Below, one piece after another: positions 35,301 through 44,358 of a stretch of DNA of 64,000 nucleotides. A program made the position numbers and the translations under genes. Position 1 is the stretch's first letter. Every line of letters begins with the position of its first letter. Location of the stretch: contig OY762251.1 in NCBI GenBank assembly GCA_963665395.2, positions 186,001 to 250,000 on the forward strand, given 5' to 3'. The stretch is from Bin87 sp963665395 (GTDB lineage: Bacteria; Chloroflexota; Dehalococcoidia; Lucifugimonadales; UBA3495). The notes beneath the pieces were generated by a model. It made no database searches and had not been told where the DNA came from. It was given only the letters and a program-made list of their open reading frames with translations.

Positions 35301-37419
35301 GACGGACATCAACGACGTGGTGGGCGATGACGGCTACGAACTGGGCAAAGCGCTGGCCGCGGCCCCGGATGGCGGCGAAGGGGTCTGGGTTGATTACCTG
35401 TGGCCGCACCCGGTGACGCTGCAAAAAGTTCCCAAGCGGGGCTACGCGGCGCGCCACGACGGGATGCTGTTCGCGTCGGGTTACTATCCGGAGCCGGAGG
35501 ATCCGGCCGGCGAGGCGCAAGCCTACGTGCAGAAGGCTATGGACTACTTTGACGCGAACGGCGCGGAGGCGACGCTGGCCCATTACAGTAGCCCAGAAAG
35601 CATCGAAGGGCAGTACGTCCTGCTGATTCTCGATGAACAGGGCGTGGTTCAGGTCTTTGCCCTGCTCCCCGATATGGTTGGCTGGGACGTCAGCACGTTC
35701 AAGGGTCCCGTGGCCGGAGAGCCCGTTGGCGAAGAACTGCTCAAAGCTACTGAGGAAGGCCACTGGTTCGATTACCTGTATCCCAACGTAAGCGCGTCGG
35801 AGGTATTGCGGGCGCACCAGTGGGCAATTCGCCACAAGGGGTACATCTTCTCAACGGCGTACTTCGTGGAGCAAGGCCACAAGACCGATGACCAGCTGAC
35901 CCAGGAGTACGTGGAGCAGGCCATCGCCTACTACGACGCCAACGGCCGGGAAGCCACGATTGCCTACTACAGCACCCCGGAGAGCGTTAGCGACACTGGG
36001 CGGAGACTGAGAATCCTGCGCGTGGGGGATCAGACCATTTTGGCCTCCCCCCTCGCTTTTCTCGTGGGGGGCAACACGTACACCGCCCCAGGCACCCCGA
36101 TAGGGGATCGCATCGGGCTGGTGACCGCCGCGGGAACCTGGTATGAAAGCGCCACGATTAACCCCGCCACCGGAGAGGAGGAGCCGAGACGGAACTATGG
36201 GAGGGTCCACGACGGGCTGATTTTCGTGTCCGGCCATGCCATCCTCCGCGACGACCTTGCGGACTTCGCCAAGGCATACGTACAGAAGGCAATGGACTAC
36301 TACGACGCCAATGGGCAGGACGCTACAGTGGCGTACTACGACAGCAAGGACAGCGTCGAAGGGCAGTACTACCTGTTCCTGATTGGGGCTGACGACATCT
36401 ACCTGGCGCACCCCATTTTCCCGAACCTCAAAAACACCGACATCAAGGACGTGAAGGACACCACCGGGTACGAGCTGGGCAAGGAAATCGCCAAGGCGAC
36501 TACAGCCGGGCACTGGGTTGATTACCTGTGGCCCCATCCCGTCACCCGTATTGAAGAACCCAAGAGCGCGTGGGTGGTCCGCCACGACGGGCTGATTTTC
36601 GCCTCGGGCTACTACACGCCCGACCCCAACGCCGAGCCGCCGGCCTGGAAAGACGCCGACCCCCGGGAATACACGGTCACCTACGTGAACAACGCCATTG
36701 AGCGTTACAAGACCTATGGCTTGCAGGGGTTCAAAGACTACTACAACAGCGTCGGCAGCTTCGAGGGACAGTGGTATCTGTTCGTGACCGACAGCAACGC
36801 TAACGACACGTACATCGTCCATGGCCTGTTCAGGAACTTCATCCGCAAGGACATCAAGAACGTGTCCAGTTCGGACAATCCGGACCTGGGCAAAGAAATC
36901 GCCGCGGCGACCGCGGAAGGCGTTTGGGTGGAATACCTGTGGCCGCATCCGCTGACCTTGCAGGACACGCCAAAGGTGGCCTACGCCAAACGGTACGACG
37001 GACTGGTATTCGCCTCCGGTTACTACCCCGCCCAGGCGGCCGACCCGGCGGCCAGAACGAAGCAGTACGTTGCCGATGCCATCGCCTACTACGACGCCAA
37101 CGGGCAGGAGGCCACGATAGCGCACTACAACAACCTGGCGAGCATTGACGGCCAGTGGTATTTGACGCTGCTTGACGAGAACTTGGCCATCCTCGTCCTT
37201 CCTCTACTCCAAAACCTCCTCGGCCAGAACATCAGCCTGTTCGCGACGTTTGTCCCGGATTTCCCCGGCAACGACGAATTTGCGAAGGTTACGCAGGAAG
37301 GCCAGTGGTTCTACTACCCGGCGCCTAACCCGCTAACTGCGGAAGAGGAGCAGATGCATATGTGGGTCGTCCGACACGACGGGCTGCTCTTCGGGGCGGG
37401 CCACTTCACGCCCAAGTAG
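32371..37419 (+). CDS. Secreted protein with twelve tandem Cache domains (3 x four-domain cassette)
   Basis: A 1682-aa protein. The ATG at 32371 has GAGGA 8 bases upstream and begins a signal peptide (LLLAFAAPALIALCFAGLVSA, cleavage after VSA). A fibronectin-III-like domain (about 27-130) follows. Then come twelve repeats of about 128 residues with the Cache pattern: YV..AI.YY..NG..AT, GQWYLF..D..., LIGTDIK, WVEYLWPHPVT and RHDGLIFASGYY. They fall into four subtypes in fixed order, repeated three times (cassettes start near residues 135, 661 and 1176). Cache domains are extracellular ligand sensors, normally single or double and joined to a membrane segment. No anchor or signalling domain is present here, so a secreted ligand-binding or structural role is inferred. 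Confidence 0.85.
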   Translation: MKLLLAFAAPALIALCFAGLVSAQGPTAAPTGVTTHGSDEGIRVSWNRNDAATHWVAWINQGEYERARAAGDWTTALNYAYVPSGDTYVVPAESLITGDDYWFIVGSARSHNPFAVSWGAWQSATAGPRTERNRDDALTLQYVMDAIAYYEVNGRAATVAHYRSEASVADGRSLVLLDADEGVLLVYHTLPTLQDQYVGPGSTFKGFQEFLANATAEGDWITVRAINPVTKLEEPRRIFFILHGGLVFISSHSVLVEDVEQSTKEYVSRAIKYYDDNGLDATVARYNSGDSLDGQFYLFLIGADDNYLAHPIFAHLIGTDIKAVVGSDGQRLGEEIAQATEQGIWVEYLWPHPVTLRELPKVAWAVRHEGLIFASGYYVGGSETETPPWQDADHREYTVQYVNRAIERYERDGLESMLNYYNSVASFEGEWYLFATDANDVYHVHPLLPHLIGTDIKNVVGSDGYQLGKELAKAEEGEGVWVEYLWPHPVTLQEVPKVGYAVRHDGMLFASGYYPQVEDPAGHTQAYVQKAIDYYKANGLDATVAHYKNPDSVNPKSVDGQWNLTFADENDTVLVAILSPRLVGTDLKNLGAGRTRQIGRELAAATEEGRWVSHVWPNTRSSETLYAHNWAIRYEGLLFVSRYYDDQPDVPVEVQPSGRATRKYVMDAIAYYGANGRDATEEHYNSTASIKNQRYLILLDDADATILAMSIFQGFRGEKFPFTEYIREIATEAGVWTEQQGFYLTETSSDAVAQGPMRFYAVRHEGLIFISGHSILSENVAAATQDYVERAIAFYRENGLDATIRRYNNLASSLEGHFYLFLIGADDIYLAHPIFPQFIGSTDIKDVTDRAGDPLGERIARATERGIWVEYRWPNPITRIEEPKTTWAKRHDGMIFASGYYEPDPDAPPPAWQDVADPAQYTEDYVNRAIARYEAHGLESMKTYYNSVASFEGQWYLFATDADDIYHVHPLLPHLIGTDINDVVGDDGYELGKALAAAPDGGEGVWVDYLWPHPVTLQKVPKRGYAARHDGMLFASGYYPEPEDPAGEAQAYVQKAMDYFDANGAEATLAHYSSPESIEGQYVLLILDEQGVVQVFALLPDMVGWDVSTFKGPVAGEPVGEELLKATEEGHWFDYLYPNVSASEVLRAHQWAIRHKGYIFSTAYFVEQGHKTDDQLTQEYVEQAIAYYDANGREATIAYYSTPESVSDTGRRLRILRVGDQTILASPLAFLVGGNTYTAPGTPIGDRIGLVTAAGTWYESATINPATGEEEPRRNYGRVHDGLIFVSGHAILRDDLADFAKAYVQKAMDYYDANGQDATVAYYDSKDSVEGQYYLFLIGADDIYLAHPIFPNLKNTDIKDVKDTTGYELGKEIAKATTAGHWVDYLWPHPVTRIEEPKSAWVVRHDGLIFASGYYTPDPNAEPPAWKDADPREYTVTYVNNAIERYKTYGLQGFKDYYNSVGSFEGQWYLFVTDSNANDTYIVHGLFRNFIRKDIKNVSSSDNPDLGKEIAAATAEGVWVEYLWPHPLTLQDTPKVAYAKRYDGLVFASGYYPAQAADPAARTKQYVADAIAYYDANGQEATIAHYNNLASIDGQWYLTLLDENLAILVLPLLQNLLGQNISLFATFVPDFPGNDEFAKVTQEGQWFYYPAPNPLTAEEEQMHMWVVRHDGLLFGAGHFTPK

Positions 37420-37429
37420 CTCGCCCTTG

Positions 37430-37503
37430 TCGGAATCAGGATTTGCCGGATTTGAGGATTTTCAGGATTGGGCCGGGGCGCCGGTGTGGACGGCCCAATC
37501 CGG
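37430..37503. repeat. Degenerate TCAGAAGCAGG repeat
   Basis: GTCGGAATCAGGATTTGCCG with following GGATT motifs, then GGCCCAATCC, is a shortened and diverged copy of the palindromic family between the two Cache genes. It ends at GGTAGCGTT, the outer end of the 145-bp MITE family, which suggests a lost insertion. Confidence 0.6.
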
Positions 37504-37621
37504 TAGCGTTGACAACATGATAATGACAAACTAGCCTACCGCCAAGCGACTGGACGCCGCGCGCCGCGCCGGAACCACCCGGCGGGCGGCATTGACGAAT
37601 AATATTTCTGGAGATTGCGCC

Positions 37622-39610
37622 ATGAAATACCTGCTTGCCTTGGCCGCCCCCGCGCTCATCGCCCTCTGCTTTGCCGGCCTGGTGTCCGCGCAGTCGCCGG
37701 CGCCGGCCGCGCCCACCGGCGTCACCGTGCATAGCTCCGGCGAGGGCATCCGCGTCAGCTGGAGCCGGAACGACGCGGCGACCCATTGGATGGCATGGAT
37801 AAACCAGGGCGAATACGAAAGAGCCCGGGCGGCCGGCGACTGGACCACGGCCCTGAACTACGCCTACGTCCCGTCCGGTGATACCTACGCAGTACCGGCC
37901 GAGAGTTTGATCAAAGGCGATGCCTACTGGTTCATCGTGGGCAGCGCCAGCAGCCATAACCCCTTTACCGTTTCCTGGGGCGGGTGGCAGTCGGTAACCG
38001 CCGGTCCAGGGACGGAACGGAACCGGGACGACGCGCTGACCATGGCCTACGTGCGCCAGGCCATCGCCTACTATGACAGGCATGGCCGTGAGGCGGCGTT
38101 CGCCTACTACAACAGCCGGGAGAGCTTTGAAGGCGAGCGGTCAATGCTCATCTACGAGCCGGATACGCTCACCGTGCGGGTGTATCCGGTGTTCCTTGAC
38201 CTGGTAGGAAGCTACTTCTCCCCCAACAGCGCCTTTGGCGGGATACTGGCGCGGTTGCGCCAATCGGTAATCGAAGGGGACGGCTGGATTGAATTCCAGA
38301 CCTTCAACTTGGACACCCAGCAAAGCGAGCCCAAACGGCATTGGGGCGTCCGGCACGACGGCCTGATCTTCACTTCCGGCCACTTCATCCTCCGGGAAAA
38401 CATCGAGAAGGCCACCAGGAATTACGTCAACAAGGCGATACGGTACTACGATGCCAACGGCCGGGAAGCCACCATCGCCCACTACAACAGCCGGGACAGC
38501 CTGGAAAACTTTTTCTACCTGTTCCTGATGGACGAGAACGACATCTACCTGGTGCATCCCATCCGCGAAGACCTGAGAGGAACCGACATCAAGGACGTGA
38601 CCGGGACGGACTTTGAGGGGAACTATTACGAGTTGGGCAAGGACATCGCCAGGGCCACGGAGGAAGGCCATTGGGTGGAATATATCTGGCTCAACCCGGT
38701 CAGCGGCCGAGAAGGGCCCAAGACCACCTGGGCCATTCGCTATAAAGGGCTGATTTTCGCCTCCGGCTACTACACTCCCCAATCAACCCAGGAACGTCCC
38801 TGGATAGGCGCCGACCCTTACGAGTTTACCGTGGGCTACGTGAACCGGGCCATCGAGGCTTACAAGGAAGACCCGGAGGCCATGCAGGATTACTACAACA
38901 GCGTGGCGTCTTATGAAGGCGAGTGGTATCTGTTCGCCACCGACGAAAACGACATCTACATCATCCACCCCTTGTTGCCTCGCCTGATTGGAACGGACAT
39001 CAAGAACGTGAAGGATCCGGAGACCGGGTACGAGTTGGGCAAGGCGCTGGCCGCGGCCACTGACCAGAAAGGAGTCACGGTGGCATACGACTGGCCGCAC
39101 CCGGCGACGGGCTATCCCGCTCCAAAGATTTCCTACGCCATCCGGCACAACGGAAAGCTCTTCGCCTCGGGTTACTACCCGGCTCCCGCCGACCAGCCGG
39201 CCTTCGCCAAAGCCTTCGTGCAGGAAGCCATCGACCTTTATGACAGCGAGGGGGTGGATGCCGTGGTGGATGCCTACGGCGAAGGGCAAAACTCCAACGG
39301 CCTGTGGTTCCTGTACCTGGTGGACGAGAGCGACGTCTTCCGCGTCATGGGCTTTGCTCCCGGTCTGGTGGGAACCGACTTCAAGGGCCTCCAATTTATC
39401 GACTTCGACGGGAATCCGGTCGGAATAGAGGCATTGAAGACCGAGGAAGGGGAAGGCCGCTGGGTCAACTTCCACTGGCCGGTAACCGGCGCGCAGAACT
39501 TCGTCGCCCATCTCTGGGTGCAGCGTCACAACGGGCTGCTGTTCGGAACGGCGTACTTCGACACCCTGCGGTGCGTGCCGACCCCCTACCCCACCGGCGA
39601 GTGTCCGTGA
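37622..39610 (+). CDS. Secreted protein with four tandem Cache domains (one cassette)
   Basis: A 662-aa paralogue of the preceding protein. The ATG at 37622 has GGAG 8 bases upstream. The signal peptide, the fibronectin-III-like domain and the upstream leader are nearly the same as in the larger gene. It then has one set of the four Cache subtypes (cassette from residue 136), with the same hallmarks: GTDIKDV, WVEYIW, RHDGLIFTSGH. The C-terminus ends in a short Cys-containing tail (TLRCVPTPYPTGECP) absent from the larger protein. Tandem duplication of the gene, then loss or gain of cassettes, explains the pair. Confidence 0.85.
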   Translation: MKYLLALAAPALIALCFAGLVSAQSPAPAAPTGVTVHSSGEGIRVSWSRNDAATHWMAWINQGEYERARAAGDWTTALNYAYVPSGDTYAVPAESLIKGDAYWFIVGSASSHNPFTVSWGGWQSVTAGPGTERNRDDALTMAYVRQAIAYYDRHGREAAFAYYNSRESFEGERSMLIYEPDTLTVRVYPVFLDLVGSYFSPNSAFGGILARLRQSVIEGDGWIEFQTFNLDTQQSEPKRHWGVRHDGLIFTSGHFILRENIEKATRNYVNKAIRYYDANGREATIAHYNSRDSLENFFYLFLMDENDIYLVHPIREDLRGTDIKDVTGTDFEGNYYELGKDIARATEEGHWVEYIWLNPVSGREGPKTTWAIRYKGLIFASGYYTPQSTQERPWIGADPYEFTVGYVNRAIEAYKEDPEAMQDYYNSVASYEGEWYLFATDENDIYIIHPLLPRLIGTDIKNVKDPETGYELGKALAAATDQKGVTVAYDWPHPATGYPAPKISYAIRHNGKLFASGYYPAPADQPAFAKAFVQEAIDLYDSEGVDAVVDAYGEGQNSNGLWFLYLVDESDVFRVMGFAPGLVGTDFKGLQFIDFDGNPVGIEALKTEEGEGRWVNFHWPVTGAQNFVAHLWVQRHNGLLFGTAYFDTLRCVPTPYPTGECP

Positions 39611-39724
39611 CGCGATGGGCTCGTTCCTGACGCGGATGCGGCGAAATCAGGACGGCGATAGCTATGCGCCTCGGCAGTTCGCGCTAGCCGGGGCGCATAC
39701 TGCTTTCATTGCAACGCCACCATA

Positions 39725-41461
39725 ATGCTGCGGACCAATCCGAACATCCGCTACGAGCCAGAGGAGCGCTGCCCGCCGGGGCTGGCCCTGGTTTCGGCGC
39801 TCCAGATTTTCGTGCCCAACACCATCAGCATGGTGGTGCTGTTGACGCTGATTGCGCGGGCATCGGGGCACCCCGACAACAACCTGGGCTGGATCATCTT
39901 CATGGGGCTGCTGATCTGCGGCGTCAGCATGATTTTCCAGACGCTGCGCTTCCCCTACCTGGGCCTGGGCGGCCTGGTGGTTACGAACTTCAACGTGCCG
40001 TTCATGGCGATTTCCGCCCTGGCCCTGGCCAAGGGCGGGCCGGGGCTGCTGGCCAGCCTGCTGGTGGCGTCCATGCTGTTGCAGTTCCTGGTGACTTTGC
40101 GGTTCGCGTCGTTCCGGCGGATCTTCACGCCCACGGTCAGCGGCACAGTGGTGATGCTGGTCGCCATTTCGGCGGTGCCGTTCATCGTGGAGAACGCATT
40201 CGCCAGAATCCCGGAGGGACCCGCGTGGCGTTACATCCTTCCCGGAGTGGTGGCCCTGACCACCGGAATACTGGTGTCGCTGCGGGCGCCGCTGGCGTGG
40301 CGGCTGTGGGTGCTGCCGATTACCGTCGCAGCCGGCGTAGTCGTGGCGGCGCCCCTGGGCCTGTACGACGTGGGTCGATTGGTTAATGCTCCGTGGGTTG
40401 CCCTGCCCGGGATGAACTGGCCGGGATTTGACCTGACCTTCGGCACGGATTTCTGGACGCTGCTGCCGGCGTTCCTGTTCATCAACCTGACGGCTTTCGT
40501 GAAGGCGGTGGGCGACCTATCCGTGATTCGCCGGGCCTCGTATCGCACCGTGGGCGCGCTGGACATCAGGTCGATCCAGGGCGGGCTGAACGTGTACGGA
40601 GCGGGCACGCTGCTGTCGGGGTTATTGGGCACCCTGCCGGTGGCGTCGCCGTGGTCAATCTCCGCCGTGTACATTGGATTCACCGGCATCGCGTCCCAGA
40701 ACGTGGGCATATTCCTGGGTTTGCTGACCATCGCGGCGGCGCCTTTCTTCAAGATGATTGCCCTGCTCATCGCTATTCCGAGTCCGGTGGTCAGCGCGGT
40801 GTACATCATCCTGTTCGGGCTGCTTTTCATCGAGGGCGCAAAAACCGTTTTCGACGGCAGCGCGGTGGACAACAAAAAGGCGGTGATAACCGGGGTGTCG
40901 CTGGTGTTCGGAATGTCCACCGGGGGCATGGCCGCGCTGGTGGGCGGGATTGGCGCCGACCTCATCAGCAGCGCGGTCAACGTGGGGGGCGTTACGGCAA
41001 TCCTGATGACGGTCTTCGTGGAGTTGACCGGCAACTTCCGGCGGCGCCGGGTGCGGGCCGAATTGGGGCCGGACGCCTTCCCGGCGGTTGACGGTATGTT
41101 GCGTGGGTTCGCGTCGCGGAACTCGTGGCCGGAAGAGGCCACCAATCGCCTGCTGCTGGTGGGCGAGGAGACGTTGTTGAGCCTGTCGTCGTCGGAGGAC
41201 GGCGAGCAGCCCGATGCCATGGACGGCCGGCGGCTGGTCGCCACGATTTCCCCGGACGGCGAAACGGCGGAGCTGGAAATCGTGGCGTATTCGGCCACGG
41301 CGGACGGCGGGAACATCGAAGACCGGATGGCCTACCTGAGCGCGTCCACCCTGGAGAATGAAGGCGAGATCTCCCTGCGCCTGTTGCGGCACTACGCATC
41401 CTCGGTGAATCACCGCCGCTACTACGGCATCGACGTCATCACGGTGCGGGTGGACAAGTAG
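39725..41461 (+). CDS. NCS2/SulP-like permease with C-terminal cytoplasmic domain (paralogue)
   Basis: A 578-aa paralogue of the protein at 16960-18693. Both start with a short NIRYEPE-type N-terminus and share the permease core (VSGTVVMLVAISAVP, LLSGLLGTLPVASPW, LLIAIPSPVVSAVYI). Both end in the same ~120-residue soluble domain (LLVGEETLLSL, NIEDRMAYLSAS, LRLLRHYASSVNH). It lies 114 bases after the second Cache gene in the same direction, which may mean joint transcription and uptake of whatever the Cache proteins bind. The ribosome-binding site is weak. Confidence 0.75.
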   Translation: MLRTNPNIRYEPEERCPPGLALVSALQIFVPNTISMVVLLTLIARASGHPDNNLGWIIFMGLLICGVSMIFQTLRFPYLGLGGLVVTNFNVPFMAISALALAKGGPGLLASLLVASMLLQFLVTLRFASFRRIFTPTVSGTVVMLVAISAVPFIVENAFARIPEGPAWRYILPGVVALTTGILVSLRAPLAWRLWVLPITVAAGVVVAAPLGLYDVGRLVNAPWVALPGMNWPGFDLTFGTDFWTLLPAFLFINLTAFVKAVGDLSVIRRASYRTVGALDIRSIQGGLNVYGAGTLLSGLLGTLPVASPWSISAVYIGFTGIASQNVGIFLGLLTIAAAPFFKMIALLIAIPSPVVSAVYIILFGLLFIEGAKTVFDGSAVDNKKAVITGVSLVFGMSTGGMAALVGGIGADLISSAVNVGGVTAILMTVFVELTGNFRRRRVRAELGPDAFPAVDGMLRGFASRNSWPEEATNRLLLVGEETLLSLSSSEDGEQPDAMDGRRLVATISPDGETAELEIVAYSATADGGNIEDRMAYLSASTLENEGEISLRLLRHYASSVNHRRYYGIDVITVRVDK

Positions 41462-41483
41462 CGCTAGGCCGTGTTGACATCAG

Positions 41484-41628
41484 GGTCTTTCGGTTGTCAT
41501 TGCGAGGAGCGTAGTCCGCCTCTGGCGGATGGCAATCCCGTCGTTGGAACGGACCTGTTTGTGGTTAGCCGCCAGCGCCTCGACGAGATTGCTTCGCTAC
41601 GCTCGCAATGACAAATATGAAAACCGAA
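41484..41628. repeat. MITE-like repeat (GTCATTGCGAG family)
   Basis: Nearly identical to 11652-11796 but in the opposite orientation. It starts GGTCTTTCGGTTGTCATTGC and ends GCAATGACAAATATGAAAAC. Just after it, 41629-41650 resembles one terminal arm of the 145-bp MITE (CCACCTGAAACGGAAC). Confidence 0.8.
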
Positions 41629-41664
41629 CCACCTGAAACGGAACTCTACCGCCCGACCTCGCGC

Positions 41665-43191
41665 TTATCGTCCTTCCCGGATGAAGTCGGCGGCCCGCTC
41701 GGCCATCATAATGATCGTGGCGTTGGTATTGGCGCGCACGATGTCGGGCATCGCCGAGGCGTCAATCACGCGCAGGCCGTCCAACCCGTGAACCCGGCAG
41801 TATTGGTCCACCACCGCCGTCGGGTCCGACGCCGGCCCCATCTTGCAGGTAACCGACGCGTGCCCGGCGATGCCGGCGTTCTGTTGCAGCCAGGCGTCCA
41901 GGGCGTCGTCGTCGGCCAGGTCGGCGTCGGTGGGCGACAGGCGTTCCGCCAGCAGGTCGGCGAAGGCCGGATGCTCGAAGATCTGCGCGCTGCGGCGGAC
42001 GGCGTCGCGGAATCGGGGGAGATCCCGAGGGTCGGTCAGGGAGCGGAAGTCCAGATGGGGCTGCACCGACACGTCGGCGGAGGTGAGCGTCAGCAGTCCT
42101 TCGCTGTAGGGATATTCCAGCCGGCAGCCGATGCGAATGTCGGGCGCGTTCCGGCTTTCGGGATAGGACGTGGTGGGTTGCACCTGGATGTCGTTGCGCT
42201 GAGTTGAGCCGTGGGCGGTGAACCGCAAGCCTACCTGGTTGCGCGGGGCGTCGGGCGCGAGATGATGGTCGGGCTGCGAGCGGTACACGATGGAAACCGA
42301 GGGGTGGTTCTTCATGCTGCGGCCCACGCCGGGCAGGTCGTGTATGGGATCGATGCCCAGCGGACGCAGTTCGTCGGACGGCCCGACGCCGGACAGCAAC
42401 AGCAACTGCGGCGAGGCGATGGCGCCGGCCGCCAAGATGATCTCCGCCCCTTCGACTACGAACGTATCATCGCCGCTATTGACTTCCACGCCCATGGCGC
42501 GTTTGCCGTCAAACCGGATGCAACGGGCCACGACATTGGCCCGGATGGTCAGGTTCAGGCGGTGGCGGCAAGCGTCCAGGTAGGTGATGGCGGCGCTCAT
42601 CCGCACGCCGCCGGGGTTGTTCAGGGGCATCTGCCCGACCCCGGTGGCGTCGGGGTGGTTCATATCCGGGTCATCGGGGAACCCGGCATCGCGGCAGGCT
42701 TGATAGAAAGCCGCCTGCAACGGCAGCCAGGTGTCCCGGGCGTGCCGCCATACGGGGAGCGGGCCGTCGCTGCCGTGAAAGTCGTCCCGGTTATCGGCGT
42801 CGTTTTCCAGCCGGCGGAAATAGGGCAGGGTCTTCTGATAGCCCCACTCGTCGTTGCCGGCGGCGGCCCAGGCGTCGAAGTCCTCGGGCATCCCGCGCAG
42901 CACAATCTGATGGTTGATGGCGCTGCTGCCGCCGGTGACCTTGCCCCGGGCCACGTGGAGCGGACGGGGCTGCTGGGGAGTGGACTGGCCCACCAGGGAC
43001 CAGTTGTGGGCCGCGCCCTCTTCCGAGGCGGCCTGGTTCATGTCGTGCTTGAGCTCGGGGGGCAGTTGATCAAACGTGTAATCAGGCCCGGCCTCCAGCA
43101 GCAGCACCGAGCGGCCAGGGTCTTCGGACAGCCGGTTGGCAAGGACGCAGCCGGCCGACCCGGCGCCCACGATGATGACGTCGTATTTCAT
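41665..43191 (-). CDS. GMC-family oxidoreductase (choline dehydrogenase-like)
   Basis: A 508-aa flavoprotein. The ATG at 43191 (MKYDVIIVGAGSAGCVLANR) has GGGGGA 8 bases upstream. GAGSAG is the FAD-binding motif; GGSSAINHQIVLRG is the first GMC signature and LAAGAIASPQLLLLSGVGP the second. The catalytic His lies in GHASVTCKMG. Such enzymes oxidise alcohols of choline-like, sugar or aromatic substrates. It reads in the same direction as the amidohydrolase upstream, with a ~150-base gap holding a palindrome. The substrate is unknown. Confidence 0.9.
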   Translation of the reverse strand: MKYDVIIVGAGSAGCVLANRLSEDPGRSVLLLEAGPDYTFDQLPPELKHDMNQAASEEGAAHNWSLVGQSTPQQPRPLHVARGKVTGGSSAINHQIVLRGMPEDFDAWAAAGNDEWGYQKTLPYFRRLENDADNRDDFHGSDGPLPVWRHARDTWLPLQAAFYQACRDAGFPDDPDMNHPDATGVGQMPLNNPGGVRMSAAITYLDACRHRLNLTIRANVVARCIRFDGKRAMGVEVNSGDDTFVVEGAEIILAAGAIASPQLLLLSGVGPSDELRPLGIDPIHDLPGVGRSMKNHPSVSIVYRSQPDHHLAPDAPRNQVGLRFTAHGSTQRNDIQVQPTTSYPESRNAPDIRIGCRLEYPYSEGLLTLTSADVSVQPHLDFRSLTDPRDLPRFRDAVRRSAQIFEHPAFADLLAERLSPTDADLADDDALDAWLQQNAGIAGHASVTCKMGPASDPTAVVDQYCRVHGLDGLRVIDASAMPDIVRANTNATIIMMAERAADFIREGR

Positions 43192-43270
43192 GGGAAGTTT
43201 CCCCCTTACCTCCGCTCTCTCCCATCTCTCCCAACAGTGGTCAGCAGAGGTAGGCAATTTGGCGTCGGGT

Positions 43271-43298
43271 GTAGGGGCGAATAATTATTCGCCCCTAC
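43271..43298. repeat. Perfect 28-bp palindrome
   Basis: GTAGGGGCGAATAA is followed directly by its exact reverse complement. It lies between two minus-strand genes and could act as terminator or REP. A slightly diverged copy is at 32157-32181. Confidence 0.8.
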
Positions 43299-43341
43299 GT
43301 ACCGGATGTTGGTTACTTCGGGAATGCCGTCAGACCACCGG

Positions 43342-44358
43342 TCAGGTTCCGATGCGGTAGGCCCGCGCCGCCGCGTCGTGAAACAGTTCGGCCCGCTCAG
43401 CGGGGCTGTAACCCTGCGACAGACGCTTGAAAGCGTTGTACATCACGTTGTAGGAGAAGGAAACCTTGTCCGGCGGGAAGTTGCTCTCGAACATACACCG
43501 TTCCGGCCCGAACTGCTCGATGGCGTAGTTCATCCAGGGCGCCATGGCCTCGGCCAGCTCTTCGGAGCCGATGGGTACGGCGCGGGCGGACCAGCCGAAT
43601 CCCCAGCGCGGCATACCCATGCCGCCCAGCTTGCAGGTTACGTTGGGACATTCGGCCACGGCGCTGATGCCGTCGCGCCACGCCGGTATGATCTCGTCGT
43701 CCTTGCCGGCGTAGATACCCGTGCGGCTCACGCCGCCCAGGTGGTTGAGGATTATGGAGACCTCCGGCACCGCCCGGGCAAACTCCGCCAGCTCGTTCAA
43801 CTGCGGGAACGACAGCATCACGTCCAGCGACAACCCCATGCGGGCCAGGACGCGGGCGCCGGCGCGGAAGGTCTCGTTGGACATTATCCCCTCCGTTTCC
43901 CGGTTCTCAATCAATGGGTCGGGACTCCAGGTAACGTTGTGGCGAATGCCCTTGAAACGGTTGGGGCTGGCCGCCTGCAACGCCTCCAGCACACGGGCCA
44001 CGTCGTCGCCCAGTTTCAGGTTGGCGTGGCCGACGATGGCGGCGGCCGCCCGGGCCTCGCCATAGGCGCCGCTGGCGCTGGCCGCCGCCAGGCCCTGCAC
44101 GAACTCCACCTCGCCGACGGGACGCATCTCCTCCGGCCCATCGGCCCGGTACATCGACCGGGCTTCCACAAACACCGTGGAGCGGACGTTGTGCCCGGAG
44201 TCCAGGTCGGACATCAACTCGTGGATCAGGTATCGCTGGTAGGGGATGCTCTGCAACCTCCCGTCCCAGAAATGGTGGTGCGGGTCGCAAAGTGGGATTT
44301 CGGGTTCAATGGCGTCTTCTTTGGTAAGGGCCAGCCAATCTTCATTTCCAAAAGGCAT
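43342..44358 (-). CDS. Amidohydrolase-family metal-dependent hydrolase (COG3618 type)
   Basis: A 338-aa protein. The ATG at 44358 has GGAGGG 6 bases upstream. PLCDPHHHFWDG is the N-terminal metal-binding motif of the amidohydrolase-2 group; IILNHLGG and FESNFPPDKV follow, holding the later His and Asp ligands. Family members are lactonases and decarboxylases of aromatic or sugar acids. A GMC oxidoreductase lies downstream and an exporter gene runs divergently, so a catabolic locus is likely. The substrate is unknown. Confidence 0.88.
   Translation of the reverse strand: MPFGNEDWLALTKEDAIEPEIPLCDPHHHFWDGRLQSIPYQRYLIHELMSDLDSGHNVRSTVFVEARSMYRADGPEEMRPVGEVEFVQGLAAASASGAYGEARAAAAIVGHANLKLGDDVARVLEALQAASPNRFKGIRHNVTWSPDPLIENRETEGIMSNETFRAGARVLARMGLSLDVMLSFPQLNELAEFARAVPEVSIILNHLGGVSRTGIYAGKDDEIIPAWRDGISAVAECPNVTCKLGGMGMPRWGFGWSARAVPIGSEELAEAMAPWMNYAIEQFGPERCMFESNFPPDKVSFSYNVMYNAFKRLSQGYSPAERAELFHDAAARAYRIGT

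Noticed and set aside
34102..35835. Minus-strand open frame of 577 codons
   Set aside because: It is antisense to the Cache repeats and repeats with the same period. No ribosome-binding site or domain was found.
32773..37416. CRISPR array
   Set aside because: The long-period repeats here and in the GLUG gene are coding; no short direct repeats with unique spacers were seen in the window.
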